DNA from: Haloferacaceae archaeon
GTDB lineage: Archaea; Halobacteriota; Halobacteria; Halobacteriales; Haloferacaceae
DNA: 35,640 nucleotides
NCBI GenBank assembly: GCA_003554115.1
Contig: PWFE01000114.1
Location: forward strand, 1 to 35,640
Direction of reading: 5' to 3'
The notes beneath the pieces were generated by a model. That model was not told the origin of the DNA and searched no databases. It worked only from the letters and a program-made list of their open reading frames with translations. Both the position numbers and the translations under genes were made by a program. Of the stretch, positions 8,236 through 16,451 are shown in pieces (positions within the stretch are counted from its first letter, which is position 1; each line of letters opens with the position of its first letter).

Positions 8236-8894
8236 TGACTTCCTACCGGATCGGCGTCGACGAGGCTGGCAAGGGTCCCGTGCTGGGACCAATGGTTGCG
8301 GCCGCCGTCCGTGGCGATGTTGGAGAGATCCCGGATGGCGTCACGGATTCAAAACGACTCTCGGCAGCCAAACGCGAGTCAGTAGCCGCTGAACTCCACG
8401 AGAAACCTGAATTTGCCATCGGGGTCGGCGTGGTAACAGTCGAGGAAATCGACACTCCCGAAACGGATATGAACCGACTAACGGTTGCCGCACAGGTCCG
8501 AGCGATTGCGCAGGTCGCCGCCGCAGGCGACAAGGCAATCGTTGATGCCGGTGATGTCTCCGAATCCCGGTTCAGTCGGCGTGTTACCGAGGGCGTTGCG
8601 GCCGAAGGCATCGAGCTCTCGGTGACAGCCGAACACGGAGCCGACGACAGCCACGCGTTGGCGGCCGCAGCCAGCATTATCGCCAAAGTCGACCGTGATC
8701 GCCGAATGGAACACATTGGCGAACAGTACGACAGGCCAGTCGGCAGCGGCTATCCAAGCGACCAAACCACACGCTCGTTTTTAGCAGCGTACATCGAAAG
8801 CGAAGGCGAGTTACCCGAGTGTGCGCGTCGGTCGTGGTCGACGTGTGCGGATCTCATCGCGGCAGCAGAACAGTCCGGACTCACGGACTTTTAA
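8235..8894 (+). CDS. rnhB: Ribonuclease HII
   Basis: 219 residues. It cleaves RNA in RNA-DNA hybrids and removes ribonucleotides embedded in DNA. Metal ligands are visible: Asp9 and Glu10 in GVDEAGKGP, Asp104 in AIVDAGDVSES and Asp137/Asp138 in GADDSHAL. TDSKRLS and ASIIAKVDRDR are the other family blocks. The usual DEAGRGP has Lys for Arg here. Translationally coupled to pus10 by a one-base overlap. A perfect palindrome begins at the last base of the stop codon. Confidence 0.95.
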   Translation: MTSYRIGVDEAGKGPVLGPMVAAAVRGDVGEIPDGVTDSKRLSAAKRESVAAELHEKPEFAIGVGVVTVEEIDTPETDMNRLTVAAQVRAIAQVAAAGDKAIVDAGDVSESRFSRRVTEGVAAEGIELSVTAEHGADDSHALAAAASIIAKVDRDRRMEHIGEQYDRPVGSGYPSDQTTRSFLAAYIESEGELPECARRSWSTCADLIAAAEQSGLTDF

Positions 8895-8910
8895 GTAGGC
8901 AGTGCCTACT
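8894..8910. terminator. Palindrome AGTAGGCA-G-TGCCTACT at rnhB stop
   Basis: Perfect 17-base palindrome starting in the rnhB stop codon. As RNA it would fold into a 6-bp stem with a five-base CAGUG loop. No T-run follows, so it is not a standard terminator. A near-identical 15-mer lies on the pepF stop codon (23515-23529). It could be a 3' end or processing signal, or a protein-binding site. Confidence 0.45.
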
Positions 8911-8971
8911 GAGTTGTCGAGTCGCTCACGGTGATGGGAACGACTCGTTGGTCGTTTACCCATAGAGAGCG

Positions 8972-9265
8972 TCATTCGGTGGCTGAGCTATCTTCCTCAC
9001 TGAGTTGGTCGACCGGTTCGGTCGACGCCGAGGGGGTTGGGAGTCGGCTGATCGTCACGAAGCCGACCAGCATTGAGGCGAGACCAACGATGAGAAACGC
9101 CGACATCGCCTCGCCCGTGGTGTTGAGTCCCATAAACAGCGTAATGAGGCCAACAGCAACCGCACAGACTCCGAAGACTGCCCGCGAAAGTCTCGACACC
9201 AGTTTCCCGACTACTACTCGAAGGCTGCGCGCTGCAGCGTCATCTGCCCGTGAGTCGGATGCCAT
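8972..9265 (-). CDS. Small two-pass membrane protein, unknown function
   Basis: 97 residues: a basic N-terminal segment (about 13-28), two hydrophobic helices (AVFGVCAVAVGLITLFMGL, about 29-48, and AFLIVGLASMLVGFVTI, about 55-72) and an acidic Ser/Glu-rich tail. No enzyme motif. Its relatives appear to be confined to haloarchaea as far as I can tell. It is downstream of secD on the same strand with a 144-base gap that contains a 13-base palindrome, so it probably has its own promoter. Confidence 0.6.
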   Translation of the reverse strand: MASDSRADDAAARSLRVVVGKLVSRLSRAVFGVCAVAVGLITLFMGLNTTGEAMSAFLIVGLASMLVGFVTISRLPTPSASTEPVDQLSEEDSSATE

Positions 9266-9313
9266 CTATGTGGTCTTTGTGTACCAGATAGAAAATCTGT
9301 CGATTCTGTATGA

Positions 9314-9326
9314 CGTCTGTCAGACG
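9314..9326. repeat. 13-base palindrome CGTCTG-T-CAGACG
   Basis: Perfect inverted repeat in the gap between the secD stop and the small membrane protein start. A weaker repeat, CAGAT-N5-ATCTG, lies at 9285-9299, about 20-35 bases before the start codon. Either could be an operator for the small membrane gene or a 3' hairpin of secD. Confidence 0.35.
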
Positions 9327-9409
9327 ATATCAGTTACTTTCGGTCGACTGAAACAACAAAACCAGAGATCAGCCGGGAAATGATTGTAAAACGATATTTC
9401 TGTCGACGC

Positions 9410-10978
9410 TCAGCGGTCGGTCATCAGCCGCCGGAGGATGTCACCGTAGGCAGGGCGGGTGACTGTCACACCGACGAGCACACCGAGGATGGTGAAGATG
9501 GCGAACCCGCTGAGGTCACCGAGTCCGAGCGCGAACAGCGGCGACATGGCGATAATCGTCGTCGCGGCGGCGACCCCGATCACCCAGAAGGCCTTCTTGA
9601 ACCGTGAATCGAAGACCTTCCGGCTCGAGACATCGCCCTCTGACATCACCTCATCGGCGATGATGATCAGGTCATCCACCCCCGTTCCGATCACCGCAAT
9701 AAAGCCGGCGAGCACGGCCAGATCCAGCGGATAGCCGAGATACGCCGCAAATCCAAGCAGGATCACCACCTCCGAGAAGGCGGTGAGGATCATCGGGAGG
9801 GCGACTTTCGGTTCGCGGTATCGCAGGAAAACAACACCTGCGACCGACAGCACCGACAGAATTCCGACGATCAACGCGTTGGTTCGGAAGTTCTCACCCT
9901 GTGTCGGTGAGATGAACGAGGTCGTCCCACCGAGTACGTCGAGTTCGGCCGGCAGCGCGCCAGCACGCAGATTGATCGAGATGCGCTGGGCCTCATCGAA
10001 CGACGTGGTCGTCAGGATGAAGTTTGGATTGTCTGCCCACGAGCCACTCCGCATGCTGTCAGCGAGCCCGGGGTTCATCCCGAAGGAGTTGACGACCTCA
10101 TCGTCGACCACAAGCAGCAGACACGGATCAGTGCTTTCGGGGTTTTCTTCGTAGGTACACTGTGAGCCACCCTCACTTGCGAGACCTGTATCGACGGCCT
10201 TCTGTTGGAACTCCCCTGCGGACTCTTCGCGGACGGTCACCGGCACGTGTGGGCCGCTTTGGTCGTCTTGGGTCGCCGTACTGATACTCTGGAAGTCGTC
10301 GCGTGTCAGTGCGGCGCGCTCGGTCGTGTAGTTGCCGTCATCGCCGGGATGGTAGATGTCGACTCGGACGTCGCCGCGTTCCTGCAGCAGGTCGATAACG
10401 TCCTGACGGCCCTCACCAGGCACCTCAACGAGGATGTAAAACTCCCCGGTGGCAGTTGAGACTTCTTGGACGGTACTTCCCGACAGTCCGGCCTGATTGA
10501 CTTGGCCTTCGATTACCTCAATTGCCTCCTCGCGGGTTGCCGCGGTGACACCGTTTCTGATCTCGTCGTACTCATAGCCGGCGGCGTCCATCGCCTCGGC
10601 GAACTCAGCCTCGGAGACGTCCGGATCGACCATCTCGACAGTGCCGGGTTCGTCTTCGAACTCTTGGCGGGCAATTATATCAGTTGTATCCGTATCGGGT
10701 AGTTCATCGGCGACGGCTGCGGCCACTTGGGCCTCGCTATCACCGCCGAAGTCGACGTCTTCGGCAGTCATGCCGATCAGTGGCGCACGAATTCGGGTGC
10801 CGCCGGCCAAATCAAGCCCGTAGACGAGATTCGTAAAGCCTTCGGCCTGCTGGGATTCGTTGCCGAGTTCGCCATCATCCGGCGCGCCGATTGTTGGCGA
10901 GAACAGCGCGAAACCCGCCGCCAGCACGATGACGATCAACATTACCAGCCGCCAGTTTTCTTTGAGTGTCGAAATCAT
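9410..10978 (-). CDS. secD: Protein-export membrane protein SecD
   Basis: 522 residues. TM1 is at the N-terminus (LVMLIVIVLAAGFALF) and is followed by the D1 signature VYGLDLAGGTRIR (about residues 53-65). A large external domain follows, then a block of five helices with the SecD motif GTGVDDLIIIADE (about 435-450). With SecF it forms the SecDF complex, which helps release and fold proteins after SecYEG translocation using the ion gradient. Its start overlaps the secF stop by four bases. Archaea lack SecA, so SecDF here serves co-translational or folding steps. Confidence 0.95.
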   Translation of the reverse strand: MISTLKENWRLVMLIVIVLAAGFALFSPTIGAPDDGELGNESQQAEGFTNLVYGLDLAGGTRIRAPLIGMTAEDVDFGGDSEAQVAAAVADELPDTDTTDIIARQEFEDEPGTVEMVDPDVSEAEFAEAMDAAGYEYDEIRNGVTAATREEAIEVIEGQVNQAGLSGSTVQEVSTATGEFYILVEVPGEGRQDVIDLLQERGDVRVDIYHPGDDGNYTTERAALTRDDFQSISTATQDDQSGPHVPVTVREESAGEFQQKAVDTGLASEGGSQCTYEENPESTDPCLLLVVDDEVVNSFGMNPGLADSMRSGSWADNPNFILTTTSFDEAQRISINLRAGALPAELDVLGGTTSFISPTQGENFRTNALIVGILSVLSVAGVVFLRYREPKVALPMILTAFSEVVILLGFAAYLGYPLDLAVLAGFIAVIGTGVDDLIIIADEVMSEGDVSSRKVFDSRFKKAFWVIGVAAATTIIAMSPLFALGLGDLSGFAIFTILGVLVGVTVTRPAYGDILRRLMTDR

Positions 10979-11844
10979 CGTTTGACCCCCTCATGAACGT
11001 ACCAGCGAAGCAGTGTGACGTTCAACAGATACGTGTTCATTAGATCGGCCATCAGTCCAATCACCAGAATCAGCCCGATGGCAGTCATGATCTGGATACC
11101 GAACAGATAGGCCAGCACCGTCATCACAGCCATCGCTGCCATCGAGGTGAGCGTCATCGTCACCCCGGTTCGCATCGCACGATACGTCGACTCATAGAAG
11201 TCCCCAGTGCGTCTGAGCACGCTATTGTTCAACAGAATATCCGAGTCGACGCTGTATCCGATCAACATCAACAGGGCGGCGACAGTCCCGAGTGTGAGAT
11301 CAATCCCGAGGAGATTCATCATTGCCAGCGGAATCATAATATCGGAAAACGCCGAGGCGACGACTGCAACCGATGGAACGAACGTCCGAAACATCACGAA
11401 CACAAGAAGGCTCATGCCACCGAACGCAACGAGGACGCCACCGAGTGCGAGCAGTTGGGTATCAGAACCGAACGCCGGCGAGACCTGGTCAATCGTCAGT
11501 ATCTCAAAGCCGGCGTCATTCGCCTCGGATTCCAACTGTGTTGAATCAACCTCACCCTCACCAAAGGAGACGAGATACGATCCATCAGCGGGGACCTGCT
11601 GAACGGTTTGTGGTTCGGCACTGAATGCCTCGTCTATCTGCTCACGTGGGTTGTCCCCCTCGACTTCAATCTGAAGCTCCGTGCCTCCTGTAAACTCCAG
11701 TCCTAAATTCGCTGGAGCACCCGTCATCACGTACCAGCCGAAAATCACCAACAGTGAAACCGCAAGCACCGCCAGTGGCACAGCCACCAGCTGGCGGTTC
11801 GAATAGTCGGTGTAGTCGACCTCCGGTACAGCGATATCAACCAT
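10975..11844 (-). CDS. secF: Protein-export membrane protein SecF
   Basis: 289 residues with six predicted helices. The family motif LGLEFTGGTELQ (about 48-59) follows TM1, and the conserved block LLMLIGYSVDSDILLNNSVLRRT lies in the C-terminal helices. Gene order secF then secD, overlapping by four bases, is the usual haloarchaeal order and the reverse of bacteria. It acts in the cytoplasmic membrane with SecD. The operon likely starts at secF: an AT-containing box (aagcttattc on the minus strand) lies about 20-30 bases upstream. Confidence 0.95.
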   Translation of the reverse strand: MVDIAVPEVDYTDYSNRQLVAVPLAVLAVSLLVIFGWYVMTGAPANLGLEFTGGTELQIEVEGDNPREQIDEAFSAEPQTVQQVPADGSYLVSFGEGEVDSTQLESEANDAGFEILTIDQVSPAFGSDTQLLALGGVLVAFGGMSLLVFVMFRTFVPSVAVVASAFSDIMIPLAMMNLLGIDLTLGTVAALLMLIGYSVDSDILLNNSVLRRTGDFYESTYRAMRTGVTMTLTSMAAMAVMTVLAYLFGIQIMTAIGLILVIGLMADLMNTYLLNVTLLRWYVHEGVKR

Positions 11845-11911
11845 ACCGTGTGCTCAGACAGGGCGTTGAATAAGCTTTCTCATGTCCGAGACCGTGACAG
11901 TTAGGTGCGTA

Positions 11912-11935
11912 CTACCGCACTGAAGGCTACGGTAG
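11912..11935 (-). terminator. Hairpin over the stop codon of the DUF5812-like gene
   Basis: Inverted repeat CTACCG (11912-11917) and CGGTAG (11930-11935) with a 12-base spacer, overlapped by a second one, GTGCG-N6-CGCAC (11905-11920). It covers the TAG stop of the minus-strand gene at 11927-12406 and precedes secF. It probably marks the 3' end of that transcript. Confidence 0.4.
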
Positions 11936-12406
11936 GTACCGAATACTTACCACACCGGGTTCGGAACGAATCTCGACTCGGTTGACACCCAGACGGGCTG
12001 CACGCGAAAGCGTTGCTTCGTGGTCGTCAATAACGCTGTCGACCGCGTCTTCGGTGCCGTCTTCGGGCACACTCACAACATGAATTTCACCAATTCCGGC
12101 ACGTGGCTCACGAGTTAACTCACCGACGGGCTGGTCGGCTGCAATCTCGCGTTCTTGGGTTGTGGGTGGCTCCTCGCTGTGTTCGACCGAAAGCGGTCGA
12201 CGGTCGTCGATCTCGATGAGTTGCCACGACACCTCAAGCGGCGGGTCCGGTGACACTGTCCCCTCAATAGCGTCGTCGACTTCGACGCCGGGATTCGACG
12301 CGAGTGCGTGTACCTGCCCGTCGTCGACGTCTTTCAAGACCGCTGACTCGTCGTCGGCGTGTGTAACCAGAAACGTCCCGTCTTTCTGTGCTGCGGAGGT
12401 AGTCAT
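11927..12406 (-). CDS. Haloarchaeal conserved protein (DUF5812-like)
   Basis: 159 residues from the ATG at 12406, which gives the natural N-terminus MTTSAAQKDGTFLVTHADDESAVLKDVDDGQVHAL. An upstream in-frame start (12451) would run to within a base of the preceding gene and adds an unlikely leader. Very acidic and soluble, with no catalytic motif. The N-terminal third looks like a small beta domain and the end (SRAARLGVNRVEIRSEPGVVSIRYLP) a compact alpha/beta unit. I recall the family as DUF5812, which commonly neighbours the membrane protein encoded upstream. Function unknown. Confidence 0.7.
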   Translation of the reverse strand: MTTSAAQKDGTFLVTHADDESAVLKDVDDGQVHALASNPGVEVDDAIEGTVSPDPPLEVSWQLIEIDDRRPLSVEHSEEPPTTQEREIAADQPVGELTREPRAGIGEIHVVSVPEDGTEDAVDSVIDDHEATLSRAARLGVNRVEIRSEPGVVSIRYLP

Positions 12407-12451
12407 TGATTGCTGATTGGTCCGAAGGGATTTCGGCGTTTCGTCACGCAC

Positions 12452-12988
12452 TCACCGCGAAAGCAGGTAATGGGCAAGACCCATGCCGGCCAGCATAATC
12501 GCCGGTGGGCCAATAGCCGCAAGCTGTGGCAACGCGTACAGTACGGAAACAACCGGCCCGAACACGCCGCTGGCCGGAGGCCGGTCGACGGTCTCGCCGT
12601 CGAGTTCGAAGCTTTCGGGCATCGAGATAATCGCAGCCACATAGAGCGACACCAGAAACGCCACCCCCGTGAGTGCGATGATCGTATCGTAGCGTGGGTG
12701 GTAGGCCAGCCCTTTGCGGTGTTTTCGGGCGACAAGCAGAACCGGTGCGATCAGCGGGCCGGCTGCAAACAGCCCGACAACCACGATGAACGTCCGCGAG
12801 AGTGTGAGCGAGCCGCCGGGCGACCCAGCGGTTTCGGCGATCCAGACAACGAGACTGAACGTAAACAGGATGCCGACAAATGCGGCCGCAAGCGTCCCAA
12901 AGACTACGTACAGTTTGAACAGCAGCGAGTCGCCGTGTCGAAAGGCGTAGGGAAACGCCCCAAACACCCCGCGGTAGCCGTCTGCCAT
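12452..12988 (-). CDS. Four-helix haloarchaeal membrane protein (DUF5822-like)
   Basis: 178 residues from the ATG at 12988 (MADGYRGVFGAFPYAFRHGD). The in-frame extension up to 13111 is Ser/Gly/Arg-rich and unlikely. Four hydrophobic helices (about 24-46, 62-83, 98-117 and 145-170) are separated by short loops, one basic (ARKHRKGLAYHPRYD). No transporter or enzyme signature. The pairing with the next gene is conserved in haloarchaea as I remember it. Its promoter region is shared with the divergent small gene at 13153. Confidence 0.7.
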   Translation of the reverse strand: MADGYRGVFGAFPYAFRHGDSLLFKLYVVFGTLAAAFVGILFTFSLVVWIAETAGSPGGSLTLSRTFIVVVGLFAAGPLIAPVLLVARKHRKGLAYHPRYDTIIALTGVAFLVSLYVAAIISMPESFELDGETVDRPPASGVFGPVVSVLYALPQLAAIGPPAIMLAGMGLAHYLLSR

Positions 12989-13087
12989 TAGTGGACGTAG
13001 ACAGTCGACCGAATTAACGCCGTTGGATTCACTCCAGTGTGACGTCGGTAGTCGACCGCCCCTGTGATCCGACTGAGACTGCCAGTT

Positions 13088-13126
13088 TGTGGCACTGCCA
13101 CATCCTGCCACAGAACCATATTATAT
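13088..13126 (+). promoter_or_regulatory. TATA box with upstream TGCCACA repeats
   Basis: Perfect palindrome TGTGGCA-C-TGCCACA (13088-13102), then another TGCCACA at 13106-13112, exactly ten bases (one helical turn) after the previous copy. Next is the TATA-like box ATATTATAT (13118-13126), 27-35 bases before the ATG at 13153. This is the layout of an activator site just upstream of the archaeal core promoter. Confidence 0.6.
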
Positions 13127-13152
13127 CTTCCCATCCAGTTAACAACTGCAGC

Positions 13153-13374
13153 ATGGTCTCCCTTCAAAGCGGTCCAGAGCTACTGATACTGTCGATCGTC
13201 CTCGTGTTGGTGTTATTTTTGTTGGTTCCCTTTGGGCTCAGCTACTGGGTGTACACGGATGCCGCACAACGCGGCCGCGACAACGCTGCCCTGTGGGCGG
13301 TTGTCGTCTTCGGTCTTACGGTCACGACACTGATCGGCGGGCTGGTCGCGGTTGGTGTTTATATACTCCTGTGA
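13153..13374 (+). CDS. Small two-pass membrane protein
   Basis: 73 residues from the ATG at 13153, chosen because the promoter box fits it and the longer upstream extension reads through that promoter. Helix one (about 8-32) leads into the conserved-looking loop YWVYTDAAQRGRDNAALWAVV, followed by a second helix to the end. The loop resembles PLDc_N-type short membrane modules frequent in haloarchaea. Function unknown. Confidence 0.65.
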   Translation: MVSLQSGPELLILSIVLVLVLFLLVPFGLSYWVYTDAAQRGRDNAALWAVVVFGLTVTTLIGGLVAVGVYILL

Positions 13375-13474
13375 GTAGTCGCCTCAACTGTGCGGCTACC
13401 TGACTGAGAAACCATCCTACAACGCACCCAGAATTGGCCTTACAGTCCGACGAATACAATGAGCCGACGGCAAC

Positions 13475-13485
13475 GATTTTACGAT
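13475..13485 (+). promoter_or_regulatory. Core promoter of pgi
   Basis: The box gattttacgat lies 21-31 bases before the pgi ATG at 13506, the spacing expected for a leaderless haloarchaeal transcript. There is no SD site before the ATG. Confidence 0.5.
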
Positions 13486-13505
13486 AGCCGACCGCTCGTA
13501 GTGGT

Positions 13506-14798
13506 ATGTATCTGGATATCGGCAATGTCTTGGAGACATCGCCCGGCATCACCGAAGAGACACTTGAGCGCCTCGACACGCGTGTTGAGATCGCTCACGA
13601 CCGAATCGAAGCCGGGATGGCCAACGACGAACACGGCTATGCCGCACTGAACCTCCCCGAAACCGTCGACACCGCCGAAATCCGCGAGGCGGTCGAGCCG
13701 TTTGGGACGCCCGAGGCTGTTTTGACCGTCGGCATCGGCGGGAGCGCGCTCGGGGCGGCGACAATCTCGGCTGCGCTCGCCGACCAAACCGACGTCGAGG
13801 CACATTTCCTTGATAACGTCGACCCTGAGGATACCGCCCGACTCCTTTCGTCGCTTCCGCTTGCGGAGACAGTCGTCAACGTCGTCTCCCGCTCCGGGAC
13901 GACCGCCGAAACGCTGGCTAACTTCCTCGTCGTTCGAGAAGCGATGGACGACGCCGGCGTCGACTGGACCGAACAAACATTTGTCACCACTGGCGACGAG
14001 GGTAATCTCCGAAACCTCGCCGACAAACACGACCTGCCGTCACTCAAAGTTCCGGATGGTGTGCCGGGACGGTTTTCAGCACTCTCAACGGTTGGTCTGG
14101 CCTGTGGTGCGCTCCAAGGTATCGATATCGAGGGGGTTGTCGAAGGCGCGGCAAGCCAAAAGGCGAAACTCTCGGGATCGCTACAGGAATCGCCCGGCTA
14201 CGCCTACGGTGCGGTTTGTTATGCGCTTGCAGAGCGCGGCGCGCTCACAAACGCGATGATGCCGTATGCTGAATCCCTCGAATACTTTGCCGAGTGGTTC
14301 GCCCAACTGTGGGCCGAAAGCCTCGGTAAGGAGGGCCTCGGCCAGACGCCAGCCCGCGCGCTCGGTGCGACCGACCAACACTCCCAACTCCAGTTGTACC
14401 GGGCTGGTCCGCGAGACAAAGTTGTCACGCTCGTCCGACCCCGGGAACGCGAGGACGTCGACATCCCCGAAACCGATCTCGAAGGCCTGTCGTATCTCGG
14501 CGGCGCGGGACTCGGCGAACTGCTCGATGCCGAATTCGAGGCAACTGAGGCAAGCTTGGCGGTCGAGGACATCCCTAATATCCGGATTGAGGTCGACGCT
14601 GTCGACGCCCACGGCATCGGTGAACTCTTGTATGCGTTGGAGGCCGCAACTGTGATCTACGGCGAGTTGGCCGGGGTCTCAACGTTTACTCAGCCGGCTG
14701 TTGAATGGGGCAAAAAGGCTGCCCGCGGATTGTTGGGTGGCGGCGAGTTCGCGGAGGCTGAGGCGGTTGCAGACAAACGCGAGTTCACCATCGAGTAG
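13506..14798 (+). CDS. pgi: Glucose-6-phosphate isomerase
   Basis: 430 residues, the usual haloarchaeal length and shorter than bacterial or animal Pgi. The sugar-phosphate-binding SIS motifs are clear: GIGGSALG at 76-83 and SRSGTTAET at 128-136. The family signature GATDQHSQLQLYRAGPRDK lies near 287-305, and a conserved Lys occurs at the end (VEWGKKAARGLL). It interconverts glucose-6-phosphate and fructose-6-phosphate. Haloarchaea use it mainly in gluconeogenesis and sugar storage because their glucose breakdown is semi-phosphorylative Entner-Doudoroff. Confidence 0.96.
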   Translation: MYLDIGNVLETSPGITEETLERLDTRVEIAHDRIEAGMANDEHGYAALNLPETVDTAEIREAVEPFGTPEAVLTVGIGGSALGAATISAALADQTDVEAHFLDNVDPEDTARLLSSLPLAETVVNVVSRSGTTAETLANFLVVREAMDDAGVDWTEQTFVTTGDEGNLRNLADKHDLPSLKVPDGVPGRFSALSTVGLACGALQGIDIEGVVEGAASQKAKLSGSLQESPGYAYGAVCYALAERGALTNAMMPYAESLEYFAEWFAQLWAESLGKEGLGQTPARALGATDQHSQLQLYRAGPRDKVVTLVRPREREDVDIPETDLEGLSYLGGAGLGELLDAEFEATEASLAVEDIPNIRIEVDAVDAHGIGELLYALEAATVIYGELAGVSTFTQPAVEWGKKAARGLLGGGEFAEAEAVADKREFTIE

Positions 14799-14875
14799 CG
14801 GTCACCACGAAAGACCCCTACTCGCAGTCGACAATCGGTGCGTCTAACAGGGAGCCGACGCTACGATACTGTAGG

Positions 14876-15619
14876 ATGGAACAGTCATCGGAGCCGTCAC
14901 TGTTCGGCCGACGAGTCCAACACATCGGCGAGGCGATCGTCGTCATCGTCGTCGCCTACATCTGTGCCAGCCTTGCGATCAGCTTGCTTACTCCAGTAGT
15001 CGACGGTGTCGCTGCCGGTGTCGAGTGGACGAACGCGACGCTCATCGCCCAGACCGTGATCCAGTTTACGGTACTGATGCTCGTCGTCGTCTGGTACGTT
15101 TGGTTTCTCGATGTGGATGAGTTGGTGCCGATACGTATTCCAGACGGACGAGCAATGGCGTTCATTGTCGGCGGAACGATTCTGCTACTCGCCTGTCAAC
15201 TCGTGATCAACCGACTGCTCCAGTGGGCGGATTTCGCACCGGGGGACAATCAGGCTGTGCTCGCCGGTGTCGGCGATCCAACCTACTTTCTGGTGATGGT
15301 CCCCATCTCGCTGCTGTTTGTCGGCCCGGCCGAAGAGCTCCTGTTTCGCGGAGCCGTCCAAGGTCGACTGCGCCAGTCGTGGGGGATGTGGCCCGCCATC
15401 GTCACCGCAACTGTGCTCTTTGGATTGATCCATATTCCAGCGATCAGCGGCGGGTTTGGGGCCCAACTCTCCTATGCGCTTCTGGTTGGCATCTTGGGGC
15501 TCTTGCTGGGGTATCTGTATGAGTACACCCAGAACATCCTCGTCCCGTCGCTGATTCACGGCGCGTACAACGCGACGCTGTTCGGCCTGCTGTATCTCTC
15601 CGAAATCGGGCTGATCTAA
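14876..15619 (+). CDS. CPBP-family intramembrane metalloprotease
   Basis: 247 residues, about eight hydrophobic helices. All three CPBP (Rce1/Abi) motifs are present: Glu153-Glu154...Arg158 in PAEELLFRG, Phe182...His186 in FGLIHIP, and His228...Asn232 in HGAYN. The family includes CAAX proteases and membrane-bound immunity-type proteases. Its substrate here is unknown. Starts at an ATG 77 bases after pgi, and converges on nob1 with three bases between the stops. Confidence 0.88.
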   Translation: MEQSSEPSLFGRRVQHIGEAIVVIVVAYICASLAISLLTPVVDGVAAGVEWTNATLIAQTVIQFTVLMLVVVWYVWFLDVDELVPIRIPDGRAMAFIVGGTILLLACQLVINRLLQWADFAPGDNQAVLAGVGDPTYFLVMVPISLLFVGPAEELLFRGAVQGRLRQSWGMWPAIVTATVLFGLIHIPAISGGFGAQLSYALLVGILGLLLGYLYEYTQNILVPSLIHGAYNATLFGLLYLSEIGLI

Positions 15620-15622
15620 GCG

Positions 15623-16081
15623 TCAGTTCGGGTTTTTCCGCGTGAGTTCAGTGCCACAGATCCGACACCGGTCGAGATGTTCGTCATATATTTGTCCACA
15701 GCCCTGACACTGGAACTGCCACTCGCGCTGTTCGGTGATGCCATCGCGGGCAATGACTTGGACGTCGACGTTGAGCCGTTCGGCGACGTTCTGCATTGCA
15801 TAATCGTCAGTGACGAGCGTGCCGTCAAGTTCGAACGCCGCGGCGACGAGCAGGAGGTCGGTCTCCGAAAGCTCGTCGGCATCGCCGGTCTCGCCCGCCG
15901 CGCGGGTGATTCGCTCGACAGTGCCCTCCGAGGGAATGTGAATGTGCATTCCTGCCCCCTCCTCGGCGTCGAACCGGAAGGCGTGTTCGCCCTCCAGTTC
16001 CTCGTGGACCTGGGGGACAGAAGCGATATCCTCGTCAGTGTGGTACTCGTGAATAAACGCCGACGTATCGAGAATTTCCAT
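15623..16081 (-). CDS. nob1: rRNA maturation endonuclease Nob1
   Basis: 152 residues: a PIN-domain nuclease (Asp5, acidic residues around 74-75 in SETDLLL and 92-93 in TDDYA) followed by a zinc ribbon with Cys125, Cys128, Cys139 and Cys142. It cuts the 3' end of 16S rRNA precursor to complete the small subunit. Compact size is typical of archaeal Nob1. It follows the PRC-barrel gene by three bases on the same strand, so they are co-transcribed. Confidence 0.93.
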   Translation of the reverse strand: MEILDTSAFIHEYHTDEDIASVPQVHEELEGEHAFRFDAEEGAGMHIHIPSEGTVERITRAAGETGDADELSETDLLLVAAAFELDGTLVTDDYAMQNVAERLNVDVQVIARDGITEQREWQFQCQGCGQIYDEHLDRCRICGTELTRKNPN

Positions 16082-16084
16082 TCG

Positions 16085-16330
16085 TTAACGGGTGACGACA
16101 ATGTAGTCTTTGACGGCCTGCACCGTGCTGATCGGGATTTTGAGTCGACCGGCGTCGTCGGCCTCGAAGCCTGCCGAGTGGGCCGAAATCCCCTCGTTGG
16201 GAACGACGAGCAGATGCCGAAGCCCACCTGTTTTCATCTCCATTGTGATGTTGTACAGATCACCAAGCTCTGTTCCGTCATCGCCCATCACCGCTTTCCC
16301 TGAGAGGTTTTCGGCGAGTATGTTTACCAT
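16085..16330 (-). CDS. PRC-barrel protein, probable CdpB-type division protein
   Basis: 81 residues comprising a single PRC-barrel: six-stranded barrel pattern starting ENLSGKAVMGDDGTELGDLYNITMEMKTG and ending STVQAVKDYIVV. From memory, the Haloferax protein at the same locus beside nob1 (HVO_1964) is CdpB2, which with CdpB1 and the membrane protein CdpA links FtsZ rings during division. Gene order makes this the likely ortholog, but PRC-barrels occur in several haloarchaeal paralogs. A strong TATA box lies 21-30 bases upstream, so the message is leaderless. Confidence 0.8.
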   Translation of the reverse strand: MVNILAENLSGKAVMGDDGTELGDLYNITMEMKTGGLRHLLVVPNEGISAHSAGFEADDAGRLKIPISTVQAVKDYIVVTR

Positions 16331-16350
16331 ACGTTCGATACTTGGGCCGA

Positions 16351-16360
16351 ATTATATAAA
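16351..16360 (-). promoter_or_regulatory. TATA box of the PRC-barrel/nob1 operon
   Basis: On the minus strand the box reads TTTATATAAT, 21-30 bases before the ATG at 16330. It is the best TATA match I found in the window and implies a leaderless transcript. Confidence 0.75.
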
Positions 16361-16451
16361 CGCCACGGGGAGTGTCTGACGGCTGGCTGCTACAGTTGTG
16401 TGTAAGATCAACAAAAATGTTAACTCCACCCACACCCTTTTTCAACTGTCT

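Noticed and set aside
13364..13377. TACT-N5-GAGTA upstream of pgi as a possible TrmB site
   Set aside because: The known haloarchaeal TrmB motif has a 7-8 base spacer. This one has five and lies at the end of a coding region, far from the pgi core promoter.
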